10,206 nucleotides of DNA from JAGORY01 sp964517585. GTDB lineage: Bacteria > Patescibacteriota > Gracilibacteria > Peribacterales > Peribacteraceae. This document shows positions 5,449 to 10,206 of this stretch, one piece after another; the stretch's first letter is position 1, and the number at the start of each line of letters is the position of its first letter. The notes below the pieces were generated by a model, which ran no database searches, was not told where the DNA came from, and was given only the letters and a program-made list of their open reading frames with translations. The stretch lies in NCBI GenBank assembly GCA_964517585.1, contig CAZFCB010000041.1, forward strand, positions 1 to 10,206. Reading direction: 5' to 3'. Made by a program: the position numbers and the translations under genes.

Positions 5449-6036
5449 ATGCCGAAACCGTATGTCCCAAATGACAAGTGGAGTCAACGTGCAGCCAAAG
5501 AAGGCTACCGCGCACGGTCAGTCTATAAACTGATTGAGTTAGATGTGAAGTATCATCTTTTGCATCACGGCATGAAAGTTCTTGATATCGGTGCAGCACC
5601 AGGATCGTGGTTGCAGTACACCTCCGATCGCATCGGTCCGATGGGGAAAGTTCTTGGTCTCGATCTGAAAGAAATTAAGAGCATCGCACCAAATGTTTCA
5701 TCCGCAGTTTGTGATATCACCGATGAAGTGGCGGTCGAAAAAGCGATGGCAGACGTTGGCATGACGCAGGCAGACATTGTTCTCTCTGATATTGCGCCGA
5801 ATACGAGTGGCATTAAAGATGTTGATCAATGGAGATCCATTGAGCTCAGTCGTCTGGTCGTACAATGTGCGCGAAGGCATCTTAAGCCCGGAGGAAAGCT
5901 TGTCATGAAAGTATTTCGTGGGAAAAATTTTGATGAATTTCTGCAGGAAGTTCGGAAAGTTTGGCCGAATGCAAAGCCGTACACAGTGGAAGCAAGTCGC
6001 GATAGAAGTAGGGAGGTGTACATCGTGTGTCGCTAG
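5449..6036 (+). CDS. rlmE: 23S rRNA (uridine-2552-2'-O)-methyltransferase RlmE (FtsJ/RrmJ)
   Basis: RlmE 2'-O-methylates U2552 in the A loop of 23S rRNA, a late step in large-subunit assembly. From the ATG at 5449 it has 195 residues. The N-terminal DKWSQRAAKEGYRARSVYKL (9-28) is typical, followed by SAM motif VLDIGAAPGSWLQY (44-57), LSDIAPNTSG (112-121) and LVMKVFRG (151-158). The catalytic K-D-K-E tetrad is present as K27, D114, K154 and E189, with spacing almost identical to the E. coli enzyme (K38, D124, K164, E199). The frame is open back to a GTG at 5401, but the extra 16 residues do not resemble the family. ftsE starts 17 bp after the stop. Confidence 0.95.
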   Translation: MPKPYVPNDKWSQRAAKEGYRARSVYKLIELDVKYHLLHHGMKVLDIGAAPGSWLQYTSDRIGPMGKVLGLDLKEIKSIAPNVSSAVCDITDEVAVEKAMADVGMTQADIVLSDIAPNTSGIKDVDQWRSIELSRLVVQCARRHLKPGGKLVMKVFRGKNFDEFLQEVRKVWPNAKPYTVEASRDRSREVYIVCR

Positions 6037-6040
6037 GCGC

Positions 6041-6046
6041 TATCCT
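6041..6046 (+). promoter_or_regulatory. Candidate -10 of ftsE (leaderless)
   Basis: TATCCT ends 7 nt before the ATG at 6054, fitting the spacing seen at other starts in the window. TATACT (6046-6051) also lies here but is too close to the ATG. An SD-like GGAGGTG at 6012-6018 lies 8 nt before an in-frame GTG at 6027. Those bases encode conserved rlmE residues, so the match may be coincidence. Confidence 0.35.
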
Positions 6047-6053
6047 ATACTCC

Positions 6054-6944
6054 ATGATAAGTTTTTCTGGCGTCTCCAAAGAATACGGAGGTCGTGAAGT
6101 GCTCTCCGATCTCAGCTTTCAAATCAATCCTGGTGAGTTTGTATGTGTCACAGGTCCCAGCGGAGCGGGAAAGTCGACTATTATCCACCTCCTTATTCGT
6201 GCGGATATACCAACGACTGGTGTTATCGAAATCGATGGCGCGAACCTTACAAAACTACCACCGACTATTTTGCAGCTATACCGTCGTCGGACAGGTGTCG
6301 TATTTCAGGATTACAAATTATTGCCGGATCGCACAGTAGAAGAGAACGTTGCGTTTGTTCTGGAGGTGTGCGGCGAGCCCGATGACATTGTCGATGAGCG
6401 CACGGCAGAAATTCTTGAACGATTGCAGCTCTCTGATCGTGCTGACGCATTCCCAAGCGAGCTTTCTGGAGGAGAAAAAACTCGCACTGCCCTTGCACGT
6501 GCGCTTGTTCACAAGCCAAGCATTCTCATTGCAGATGAGCCAACGGGAAACATTGATCCGGATCAATCCATTCACATTCTCAATTTTTTACGTCAGGTGA
6601 ACGCAGAGGGAACGACAGTGATTCTTGCAACCCATGACAGAGTTATTGTGGATGCTCTCAATGTTCGTGTTCTACGGCTGGAGAATGGAAAACTGGTGCG
6701 TGATTCCGTGGGAGGGTACGTCAGTGACGTGACTATGGAAAAGAAAGAGAAGCAAAAGGAAGAAGTACCGGTCACGGCTGCCCCTTACCAATCTCGTATT
6801 CATCTCCATCGAGGAACATATGTCCCGAAATCTCGTGGCGGCACTCATGACAAGGTACCTGCCGAAGTGACTCAAGACGTTCCGCCACCGGAAGAGCCCC
6901 CAACAACCGGCGGAAGCGGCAAGATCAAGCCAATAGCGGTGTAG
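6054..6944 (+). CDS. ftsE: FtsE-like ABC transporter ATP-binding protein with a long C-terminal tail
   Basis: FtsE is the cytoplasmic ATPase that works with membrane protein FtsX to control cell-wall hydrolases at division. From the ATG at 6054 (296 residues) it shows MISFSGVSKEYGG (1-13), Walker A GPSGAGKST (34-42), Q-loop VFQDYKLLPDRTVEENVAF (83-101, the Q-loop and following segment typical of FtsE), signature LSGGEKTR (137-144), Walker B ILIADEPTGN (157-166) and the H-loop histidine H194. FtsE usually ends near residue 225. Here about 70 extra residues follow, first charged (KKEKQKEE), then proline- and glycine-rich and probably disordered. ftsX is not adjacent: the next gene is convergent purM. 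A related MacB/LolD-type ATPase is possible, but the start and Q-loop region fit FtsE best. An in-frame GTG at 6027 would add nine residues. Confidence 0.85.
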   Translation: MISFSGVSKEYGGREVLSDLSFQINPGEFVCVTGPSGAGKSTIIHLLIRADIPTTGVIEIDGANLTKLPPTILQLYRRRTGVVFQDYKLLPDRTVEENVAFVLEVCGEPDDIVDERTAEILERLQLSDRADAFPSELSGGEKTRTALARALVHKPSILIADEPTGNIDPDQSIHILNFLRQVNAEGTTVILATHDRVIVDALNVRVLRLENGKLVRDSVGGYVSDVTMEKKEKQKEEVPVTAAPYQSRIHLHRGTYVPKSRGGTHDKVPAEVTQDVPPPEEPPTTGGSGKIKPIAV

Positions 6945-7120
6945 TTCTCGATACGCCATCGCTAAGGCTCCGGCTACTCGAACTGACACAAACCAAGTTT
7001 CTTCGTCCACTCGAACTGACACATCCCATGTGCTCCGGTTACTCGATCTGACAGATCACTGATTCTGCATTATTCCTTTGTCACTTCGAGTAGCACCACC
7101 GCTGTGGGGCGTATCGAGAA
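6945..7120. repeat. Palindromic repeat element between convergent ftsE and purM
   Basis: This 176-bp segment fills the gap between the two stop codons. TTCTCGATACGCC (6945-6957) is perfectly inverted at 7108-7120. Inside, GCTACTCGAACTGACA (6973-6988) is inverted with one mismatch at 7079-7094. A 15-bp core, ACTCGAACTGACACA, occurs at 6976-6990 and 7009-7023 and as a diverged copy at 7041-7055, a period of 32-33 bp. The first and third copies share an upstream GCTCCGG. The outer repeats begin 0 and 1 base after the two stop codons. The whole can fold as a long interrupted hairpin and may end transcription from both sides. It resembles a clustered REP/BIME or MITE without coding capacity. Confidence 0.7.
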
Positions 7121-7121
7121 G

Positions 7122-8162
7122 TTACCACTTCAGTCCTCCTTTCATCTCGACAACGCCAGAACCACCGTCCGTGATTTCACCAATGTCGTAGGCGGGAACA
7201 GAATTTTTTTTGAGATGTGCGATTGCGAGTTCTGCAACATTCGGTTCAACGACGATCGTCATTCCAACGCCAAGATTGAACGTCGCGATCATGTCAGTAT
7301 CATCATTGCGTGATTGCTCTTTGATGAACGAGAAAATTGGCAAAACGTTGATTGATTTCACATCAATAACAGCATTCATTGTCTTTGGGAGTATACGATT
7401 CACATTCCCAGGAATGCCGCCTCCAGTGATGTGTGCCATACCGTGAAGTCCTTTTTCTTTGAACAAATCCTTGAGTGCTGTGAAGTAGCAACGGTGCGGC
7501 TCCATAATGAGATCCAGAAAAGTCTTTCCACTTATTATTTTCGTAAGAATAGTGTCATCTTCTTTTATGAGAGCACGGATCAAAGTGTAACCGTTTGTGT
7601 GCGGACCGCTGCTTTGAAGCGCAAGAATACGGTCACCCGGCTTGATAGCGTTGCCGTCGATGATCGCATTTTTTTCCGCGACGCCGATGCAGCTGGCGCC
7701 AAGAACATACGTGCCGGGTGCGAGAACGGCAGGTTGTTCAGACGTCTCACCTCCTGTAAGTACGCAACCTTGCGCTCTGCAAGCCTCCGCAATGTGTTTC
7801 ACAAGTTGCGTAATGATGTCTTTCTCCAGCTTGCCGCAGACGATGAGATCCTGAATGAACATCGGAATCGCTCCCATGACGATGACATCATTGATGAGGT
7901 GATTGATGAGGTCGTAGCAGATGCCCTCGATGCGGTTGTGCTGAAAAGCTAAGAGTTGTTTGCTGCCCGGTTCTTCTGTTTTACAGACGAGAACTGGATG
8001 CGAGTAGCCAGGAAATACGCCTTCGCAGACAGACGCAAACGCGCCAATTGTATTCAGAACTAGCGGACTTGATGTTTTCAAGCTGCTCGCCATCTCCTGC
8101 TTTGTTTTGTCAGCAGCGCTGATATTGACACCAGCTGATGTGTAGGAAATCTTCTTTTGCAT
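7122..8162 (-). CDS. purM: Phosphoribosylformylglycinamidine cyclo-ligase (AIR synthetase)
   Basis: PurM closes the imidazole ring, turning FGAM and ATP into AIR, the substrate of PurE. The 346 residues give a full-length protein. Landmarks are YTSAGVNISAADKTK (7-21), NDVIVMGAIPMFIQDLI (91-107), LTGGETSEQPAVLAPGTY (135-152) with the cofactor-binding Gly-Gly-Glu-Thr, PGDRILALQSSGPHTNGY (175-192), MAHITGGGIPGNVNRILP (242-259) and FNLGVGM (295-301). Some positions differ from common PurM, for example GETSEQP for GETAEMP and SSGPHTNGY for SSGLHSNGY, but the catalytic framework is intact. It is divergent from a MarR-type regulator and convergent with ftsE. The stop lies one base from the repeat element. 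The ATG at 8162 fits the promoter spacing. Confidence 0.95.
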   Translation of the reverse strand: MQKKISYTSAGVNISAADKTKQEMASSLKTSSPLVLNTIGAFASVCEGVFPGYSHPVLVCKTEEPGSKQLLAFQHNRIEGICYDLINHLINDVIVMGAIPMFIQDLIVCGKLEKDIITQLVKHIAEACRAQGCVLTGGETSEQPAVLAPGTYVLGASCIGVAEKNAIIDGNAIKPGDRILALQSSGPHTNGYTLIRALIKEDDTILTKIISGKTFLDLIMEPHRCYFTALKDLFKEKGLHGMAHITGGGIPGNVNRILPKTMNAVIDVKSINVLPIFSFIKEQSRNDDTDMIATFNLGVGMTIVVEPNVAELAIAHLKKNSVPAYDIGEITDGGSGVVEMKGGLKW

Positions 8163-8168
8163 GGCGAC

Positions 8169-8177
8169 AAACTACCA
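8169..8177 (-). promoter_or_regulatory. Extended -10 element for purM (leaderless)
   Basis: On the minus strand TGGTAGTTT (TGn plus TAGTTT) ends 6 nt before the purM ATG, so transcription should start at the start codon. The octamer ACTACCAG on the plus strand overlaps it (8171-8178) and is repeated 14 bp away (8185-8192), on the upstream side of the promoter. That is a possible binding site for the divergent MarR-like protein. Confidence 0.45.
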
Positions 8178-8231
8178 GTGACTGACTACCAGCCACAAGA
8201 CGCTCGCGTAGCTTTCGACGACGTTATTCAG

Positions 8232-8237
8232 TACACT
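8232..8237 (+). promoter_or_regulatory. Possible -10 of the MarR-family gene
   Basis: TACACT (four of six to consensus) lies 9 nt before the ATG at 8247. This supports that start over the upstream GTG at 8178. No -35 or Shine-Dalgarno sequence is convincing. Confidence 0.3.
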
Positions 8238-8246
8238 AGTTCATAT

Positions 8247-8678
8247 ATGGACGATTGTCTCTCAGTCTGCAACCTACTCAAGGCCGCTGCCGCGTGCTGC
8301 GAGCGGCAACTCAATGATGCGTTGTCAGATCTTTCCATTAGTCATTGTCAGGCGACAATTATGCTCAAGCTTCTCGATGGAACTGTCTCCATGTCAGCGC
8401 TGAGCAAAGAGCTTTGTTGCCATAAGAGTAATATTACACAGATCGTTGGTGGGCTCGAGAAGAAGCTATTCATCGAACGTTCATTACTCGAAAATGACCG
8501 AAGGGTTTCACAGCTGAAACTCACCACAAAAGGAAGGAATGCAGCTTTGGGTCTTAAGAATATTTTGTGCGGAAGTGCCACAGATTGTATGGGAATTTTC
8601 TCCGCATCTGAGAAAGCGACATTTGCGTCACTTCTGAAAAAATACATCGAAAAACACCGCAATCAAAAAGCAGAGTAA
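8247..8678 (+). CDS. MarR-family winged-helix regulator, cysteine-rich
   Basis: From the ATG at 8247 the protein has 143 residues, the usual MarR length. After a dimerisation helix come the winged-helix parts: LSISHCQATIMLKLL (29-43), the recognition region MSALSKELCCHKSNITQIVGGLEKK (49-73), and the wing RSLLENDRRVSQLKLTTKG (78-96) with the DRR motif of the family. C-terminal helices (about 120-138) complete the dimer interface. Nine cysteines are present (4, 8, 17, 18, 34, 57, 58, 108, 114), including two CC pairs, which is far above normal. Cysteines sense oxidants in some MarR proteins such as OhrR, so redox or metal sensing is possible but inferred. It is divergent from purM and may regulate itself or purM. 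A GTG at 8178 would add 23 residues. Confidence 0.82.
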   Translation: MDDCLSVCNLLKAAAACCERQLNDALSDLSISHCQATIMLKLLDGTVSMSALSKELCCHKSNITQIVGGLEKKLFIERSLLENDRRVSQLKLTTKGRNAALGLKNILCGSATDCMGIFSASEKATFASLLKKYIEKHRNQKAE

Positions 8679-8695
8679 GCAACTGCTCATGTTGC

Positions 8696-8813
8696 ACCGT
8701 ACCCCCTGCCCCTCTCCCCAGAAGAGAGGGGAGCACTGCTACTTCAGTGCATACATAATTTCGTAGCTCCCCTTCTCCTGCGTAGGAGAAGGGGTCGGAG
8801 GATGAGGACCGTA
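8696..8813. repeat. MITE/REP-like double-hairpin element with 6-bp direct repeats
   Basis: A 106-bp element (8702-8807) is flanked by ACCGTA at 8696-8701 and 8808-8813, as a target-site duplication would be. It holds two hairpins: CCCCTCTC (8709-8716) with GAGAGGGG (8724-8731), and CCCCTTCTCC (8769-8778) with GGAGAAGGGG (8785-8794). The two hairpins are roughly inverted copies of each other, giving imperfect terminal inverted repeats. GCTAC (8738-8742) and GTAGC (8763-8767) can also pair. The DNA is pyrimidine/purine-skewed and has no coding capacity. It sits between the MarR gene and polX. From memory, CCCTCATCC...CCCCTTCTCC-type repeats occur in many bacterial genomes. Confidence 0.65.
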
Positions 8814-8835
8814 TGCGACAGGTGACTTCCCTGAG

Positions 8836-8844
8836 TGATAGACT
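8836..8844 (+). promoter_or_regulatory. Extended -10 element for polX (leaderless)
   Basis: TGATAGACT (TGn plus TAGACT) ends 7 nt before the ATG at 8852, the same geometry as at UDG and purM. It favours 8852 over the in-frame ATG at 8813, whose first base belongs to the direct repeat flanking the upstream element. Confidence 0.45.
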
Positions 8845-8851
8845 TCCTACC

Positions 8852-9820
8852 ATGGAAAACCCTGCCATTTCGGCACTCCTTCGGAAGATTGCGGATCTCT
8901 TGGATTATCAAGGCGTTGCGTTTAAGCCCTCTGCGTATCGTAGGGCAGCGCAAATGATAGAAGACTTGCCGAAGGATCTTGCGCTGTTCACGACGAAGAA
9001 AGAACTCAAGGAGCTTCCCAGTATTGGAGATGCCATCGCAGAGAAGATTGTGGAATACCGAGAGACAGGGCATATGTCCTTTCTTGATAAGCTCCTCGCC
9101 GATACACAGATGGGCGCTGCAGGACTCATGAATATAGATGATCTTGGCCCGAAACGCGTGAGGGACATAGAGCATATATTGAACATTCGCACCGTTCCTG
9201 AGCTGATAGAGGCTGCGAGGTCAGGAAAACTCCAGACGCTTCCACGGATGTCAGAAAAAATGGAGAAGAAAATCCTGGAAGGAGCACTACGATCACAAGA
9301 TCGGGTGAAGAGATTTCCACGAGCAGACATAGAGAACGATGTACAACAGTTGCTTGAGACACTGAAGAAACTGAAAGGTGTCGTGAAAGCTGAAGCTGCG
9401 GGTTCGTTTCGACGACGGAAAGAAACTGTCGGAGACATTGATATACTTCTTGCTGCAAAAAAACCGACCGAAAAGCTCGCGATTGATATTGCTGAGGCGA
9501 TCAAAAAACTTCCCATCGTCGAGCGCGTCGTTGCTGCTGGAAAAACGCGTATTGCATTCGATCTGCAATCCGGTCTCCGTACGGATATTCGTATCGTTGA
9601 TCAAACGCAGTGGGGAAGTGCGCTCCTATATTTTACCGGCAGCAAGGAGCACAACATCTCGCTTCGGCGTCACGCAATCTCTTTAGGCATGAAGCTCAAC
9701 GAATATGCGCTTATGAGAAATGACAAGAGTATTGCCTCGAAAGAAGAGAAAGACATCTATGAAGCACTTGGCCTCCAGTATATCGAGCCACACATGAGAA
9801 CTTCAGAGCTGCCTAGCTAA
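8852..9820 (+). CDS. polX: Family X DNA polymerase (PolX-like) without a PHP domain
   Basis: Family X polymerases fill short gaps during base-excision repair. From the ATG at 8852 the protein has 322 residues. Residues 1-75 form the 8-kDa lyase-like domain with helix-hairpin-helix LKELPSIGDAIAEKI (52-66). A second HhH lies at IDDLGPKRVRDI (95-106) and a third, degenerate, at LQTLPRMSEKMEKKIL (127-142). The palm has GSFRRRKETVGDIDILL (184-200) with catalytic D195 and D197, and the third acid D245 in LRTDIRIVD. YFTGSKEHNISLRRHA (260-275) and LNEYAL (282-287) are the thumb. Bacterial PolX normally continues with a PHP phosphoesterase domain (about 570 residues in total). This one stops after EDIYEALGL-type sequence, so it lacks the 3'-5' exonuclease/AP-endonuclease part. 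The last four bases overlap the convergent gene's stop. Confidence 0.92.
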   Translation: MENPAISALLRKIADLLDYQGVAFKPSAYRRAAQMIEDLPKDLALFTTKKELKELPSIGDAIAEKIVEYRETGHMSFLDKLLADTQMGAAGLMNIDDLGPKRVRDIEHILNIRTVPELIEAARSGKLQTLPRMSEKMEKKILEGALRSQDRVKRFPRADIENDVQQLLETLKKLKGVVKAEAAGSFRRRKETVGDIDILLAAKKPTEKLAIDIAEAIKKLPIVERVVAAGKTRIAFDLQSGLRTDIRIVDQTQWGSALLYFTGSKEHNISLRRHAISLGMKLNEYALMRNDKSIASKEEKDIYEALGLQYIEPHMRTSELPS

Positions 9821-10182
9821 GGCATTGGATTGGCAGGCTGCACACCAACGACATGGACAGTATTGTAGGCAAGTGTGACACGGTTCGTCGGAGTGAATTG
9901 TTCGAGGACTATTTTTGTCAGTGCCGTTATCACAGTTCGTCTCTTTCCAATTTGTACGGTAAATTTCATCGTGAAGAGCAATCCACTATCGGCAATGTCC
10001 ATGTGCACTTCAGGGTCACTAACTTCCCATGCTGTGTAAAAGAGTGCTGTACGACGCCTCTGTTGTTTGCGTGCTTGTTCCGTATACTGTCCGGATTCTT
10101 GTATCAATGCTTCAAAAAGAAGCTCGTGAGCCTTTTTCCAGTCGCTGTCATACGTAATAGTGACTTGAATTTCAACACACAT
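9817..10182 (-). CDS. Stand-alone domain resembling the MscS C-terminal domain
   Basis: This 121-residue protein starts VEIQVTITYDSDWKKAHELL, and its second half contains DPEVHMDIADSGLLFTMKF, KRRTVITALTKIVLEQF and LAYNTVHVV. This pattern of a strand with YDSD, a helix, then PEV...DSGL, a helix and a closing strand is that of the cytoplasmic alpha/beta C-terminal domain of MscS-type mechanosensitive channels. No membrane helix or MscS beta-domain is present. An in-frame TAA two codons before the ATG rules out a simple N-terminal extension. It could be a genuine free-standing domain, or the tail of a channel gene broken by a frameshift just beyond the window. A 67-residue central segment is rich in Gln and Arg. 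It is convergent with polX and the stop codons overlap (CTAA). The assignment is by remembered family pattern, so moderate. Confidence 0.6.
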   Translation of the reverse strand: MCVEIQVTITYDSDWKKAHELLFEALIQESGQYTEQARKQQRRRTALFYTAWEVSDPEVHMDIADSGLLFTMKFTVQIGKRRTVITALTKIVLEQFTPTNRVTLAYNTVHVVGVQPANPMP

Positions 10183-10206
10183 AAATTAAGATGTCTTGTT
10201 GTAGTT

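Noticed and set aside
5124..5477. 117-codon minus-strand frame across the rsmG-rlmE gap
   Set aside because: It overlaps the start of rlmE and shows no domain or conserved pattern; the shorter frame at 5162-5254 fits the local promoter better.
6012..6018. Perfect Shine-Dalgarno-like GGAGGTG before an in-frame GTG at 6027 of ftsE
   Set aside because: These bases encode the conserved REV residues of rlmE, including catalytic E189, and the extra nine residues do not fit the FtsE N-terminus. It remains a possible alternative start.
6967..7055. Three regularly spaced repeats (period 32-33 bp) resembling a tiny CRISPR array
   Set aside because: The units are degenerate, the gaps between them are too short for spacers, and they are part of a larger inverted-repeat structure; no cas gene is nearby.
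7431..7952. 173-codon open frame on the plus strand opposite purM
   Set aside because: It lies entirely within purM, has no recognisable domain or promoter, and has composition typical of an antisense shadow.
8769..8794. Strong G+C-rich hairpin as a rho-independent terminator for the MarR gene
   Set aside because: No T-run follows it on either strand, and it is explained better as part of the repeat element at 8702-8807.
8908..9516. 202-codon open frame on the minus strand opposite polX
   Set aside because: It is a Ser/Phe-rich shadow of the polX reading frame; polX has clear catalytic motifs and family-wide similarity, and the antisense product resembles nothing.

Overview
The window is about 10.2 kb of compact, gene-dense DNA of medium G+C content that uses the standard genetic code; UGA serves as a stop. 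It carries one partial tRNA gene and twelve well-supported protein genes, nearly all conserved housekeeping functions. No rRNA, CRISPR array, phage or transposase gene is visible. The mix suggests a bacterium with a reduced, scattered gene order, such as a Patescibacteria (CPR) lineage of the Peregrinibacteria/Peribacteria kind. That placement is inference from several traits together: pheS without adjacent pheT, ftsE without ftsX, a short PolX without its PHP domain, a class II PurE, and almost no Shine-Dalgarno sequences. No single residue proves it.

Layout. 1-134: 5' end of tRNA-Ala(GGC) on the minus strand, plus a nearby duplicate of its first bases. 228-2658, plus strand: purE, a family 4 uracil-DNA glycosylase, a small four-helix membrane protein and pheS. 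2704-3696, plus strand: an unrecognised soluble protein built of two repeats, with a consensus promoter and palindromic operator-like DNA. 3706-4356, minus strand: pyrE, divergent from rsmG (4453-5127, plus). 5128-5448: a gap with a weak hairpin and a possible 30-residue membrane micro-ORF on the minus strand. 5449-6944, plus strand: rlmE then ftsE. 6945-7120: a repeat element bounded by 13-bp inverted repeats, filling the gap between two convergent genes. 7122-8162, minus strand: purM, divergent from a cysteine-rich MarR-family regulator (8247-8678, plus). 8702-8807: a second hairpin-rich element flanked by a 6-bp direct repeat. 8852-9820, plus strand: a PHP-less family X DNA polymerase. 9817-10182, minus strand: a stand-alone domain resembling the C-terminus of MscS channels.

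How the genes fit together. PurE and PurM act in de novo purine synthesis (purM makes AIR, the substrate of PurE), and PyrE acts in pyrimidine synthesis. RsmG and RlmE modify 16S and 23S rRNA, PheS charges tRNA-Phe, and UDG with PolX suggest base-excision repair. FtsE is linked to cell division or envelope remodelling. They do not form one operon.

The most striking pattern is that many start codons lie 6-7 nt after a -10-like TANNNT hexamer, often in extended TGnTANNNT form, with no Shine-Dalgarno sequence. This suggests that leaderless transcription is common in this genome. No obviously new multi-gene system is visible. The strongest leads are the two-repeat protein with its triple half-site promoter, the leaderless pattern, the UDG lacking two iron-sulfur cysteines, and the two repeat elements.
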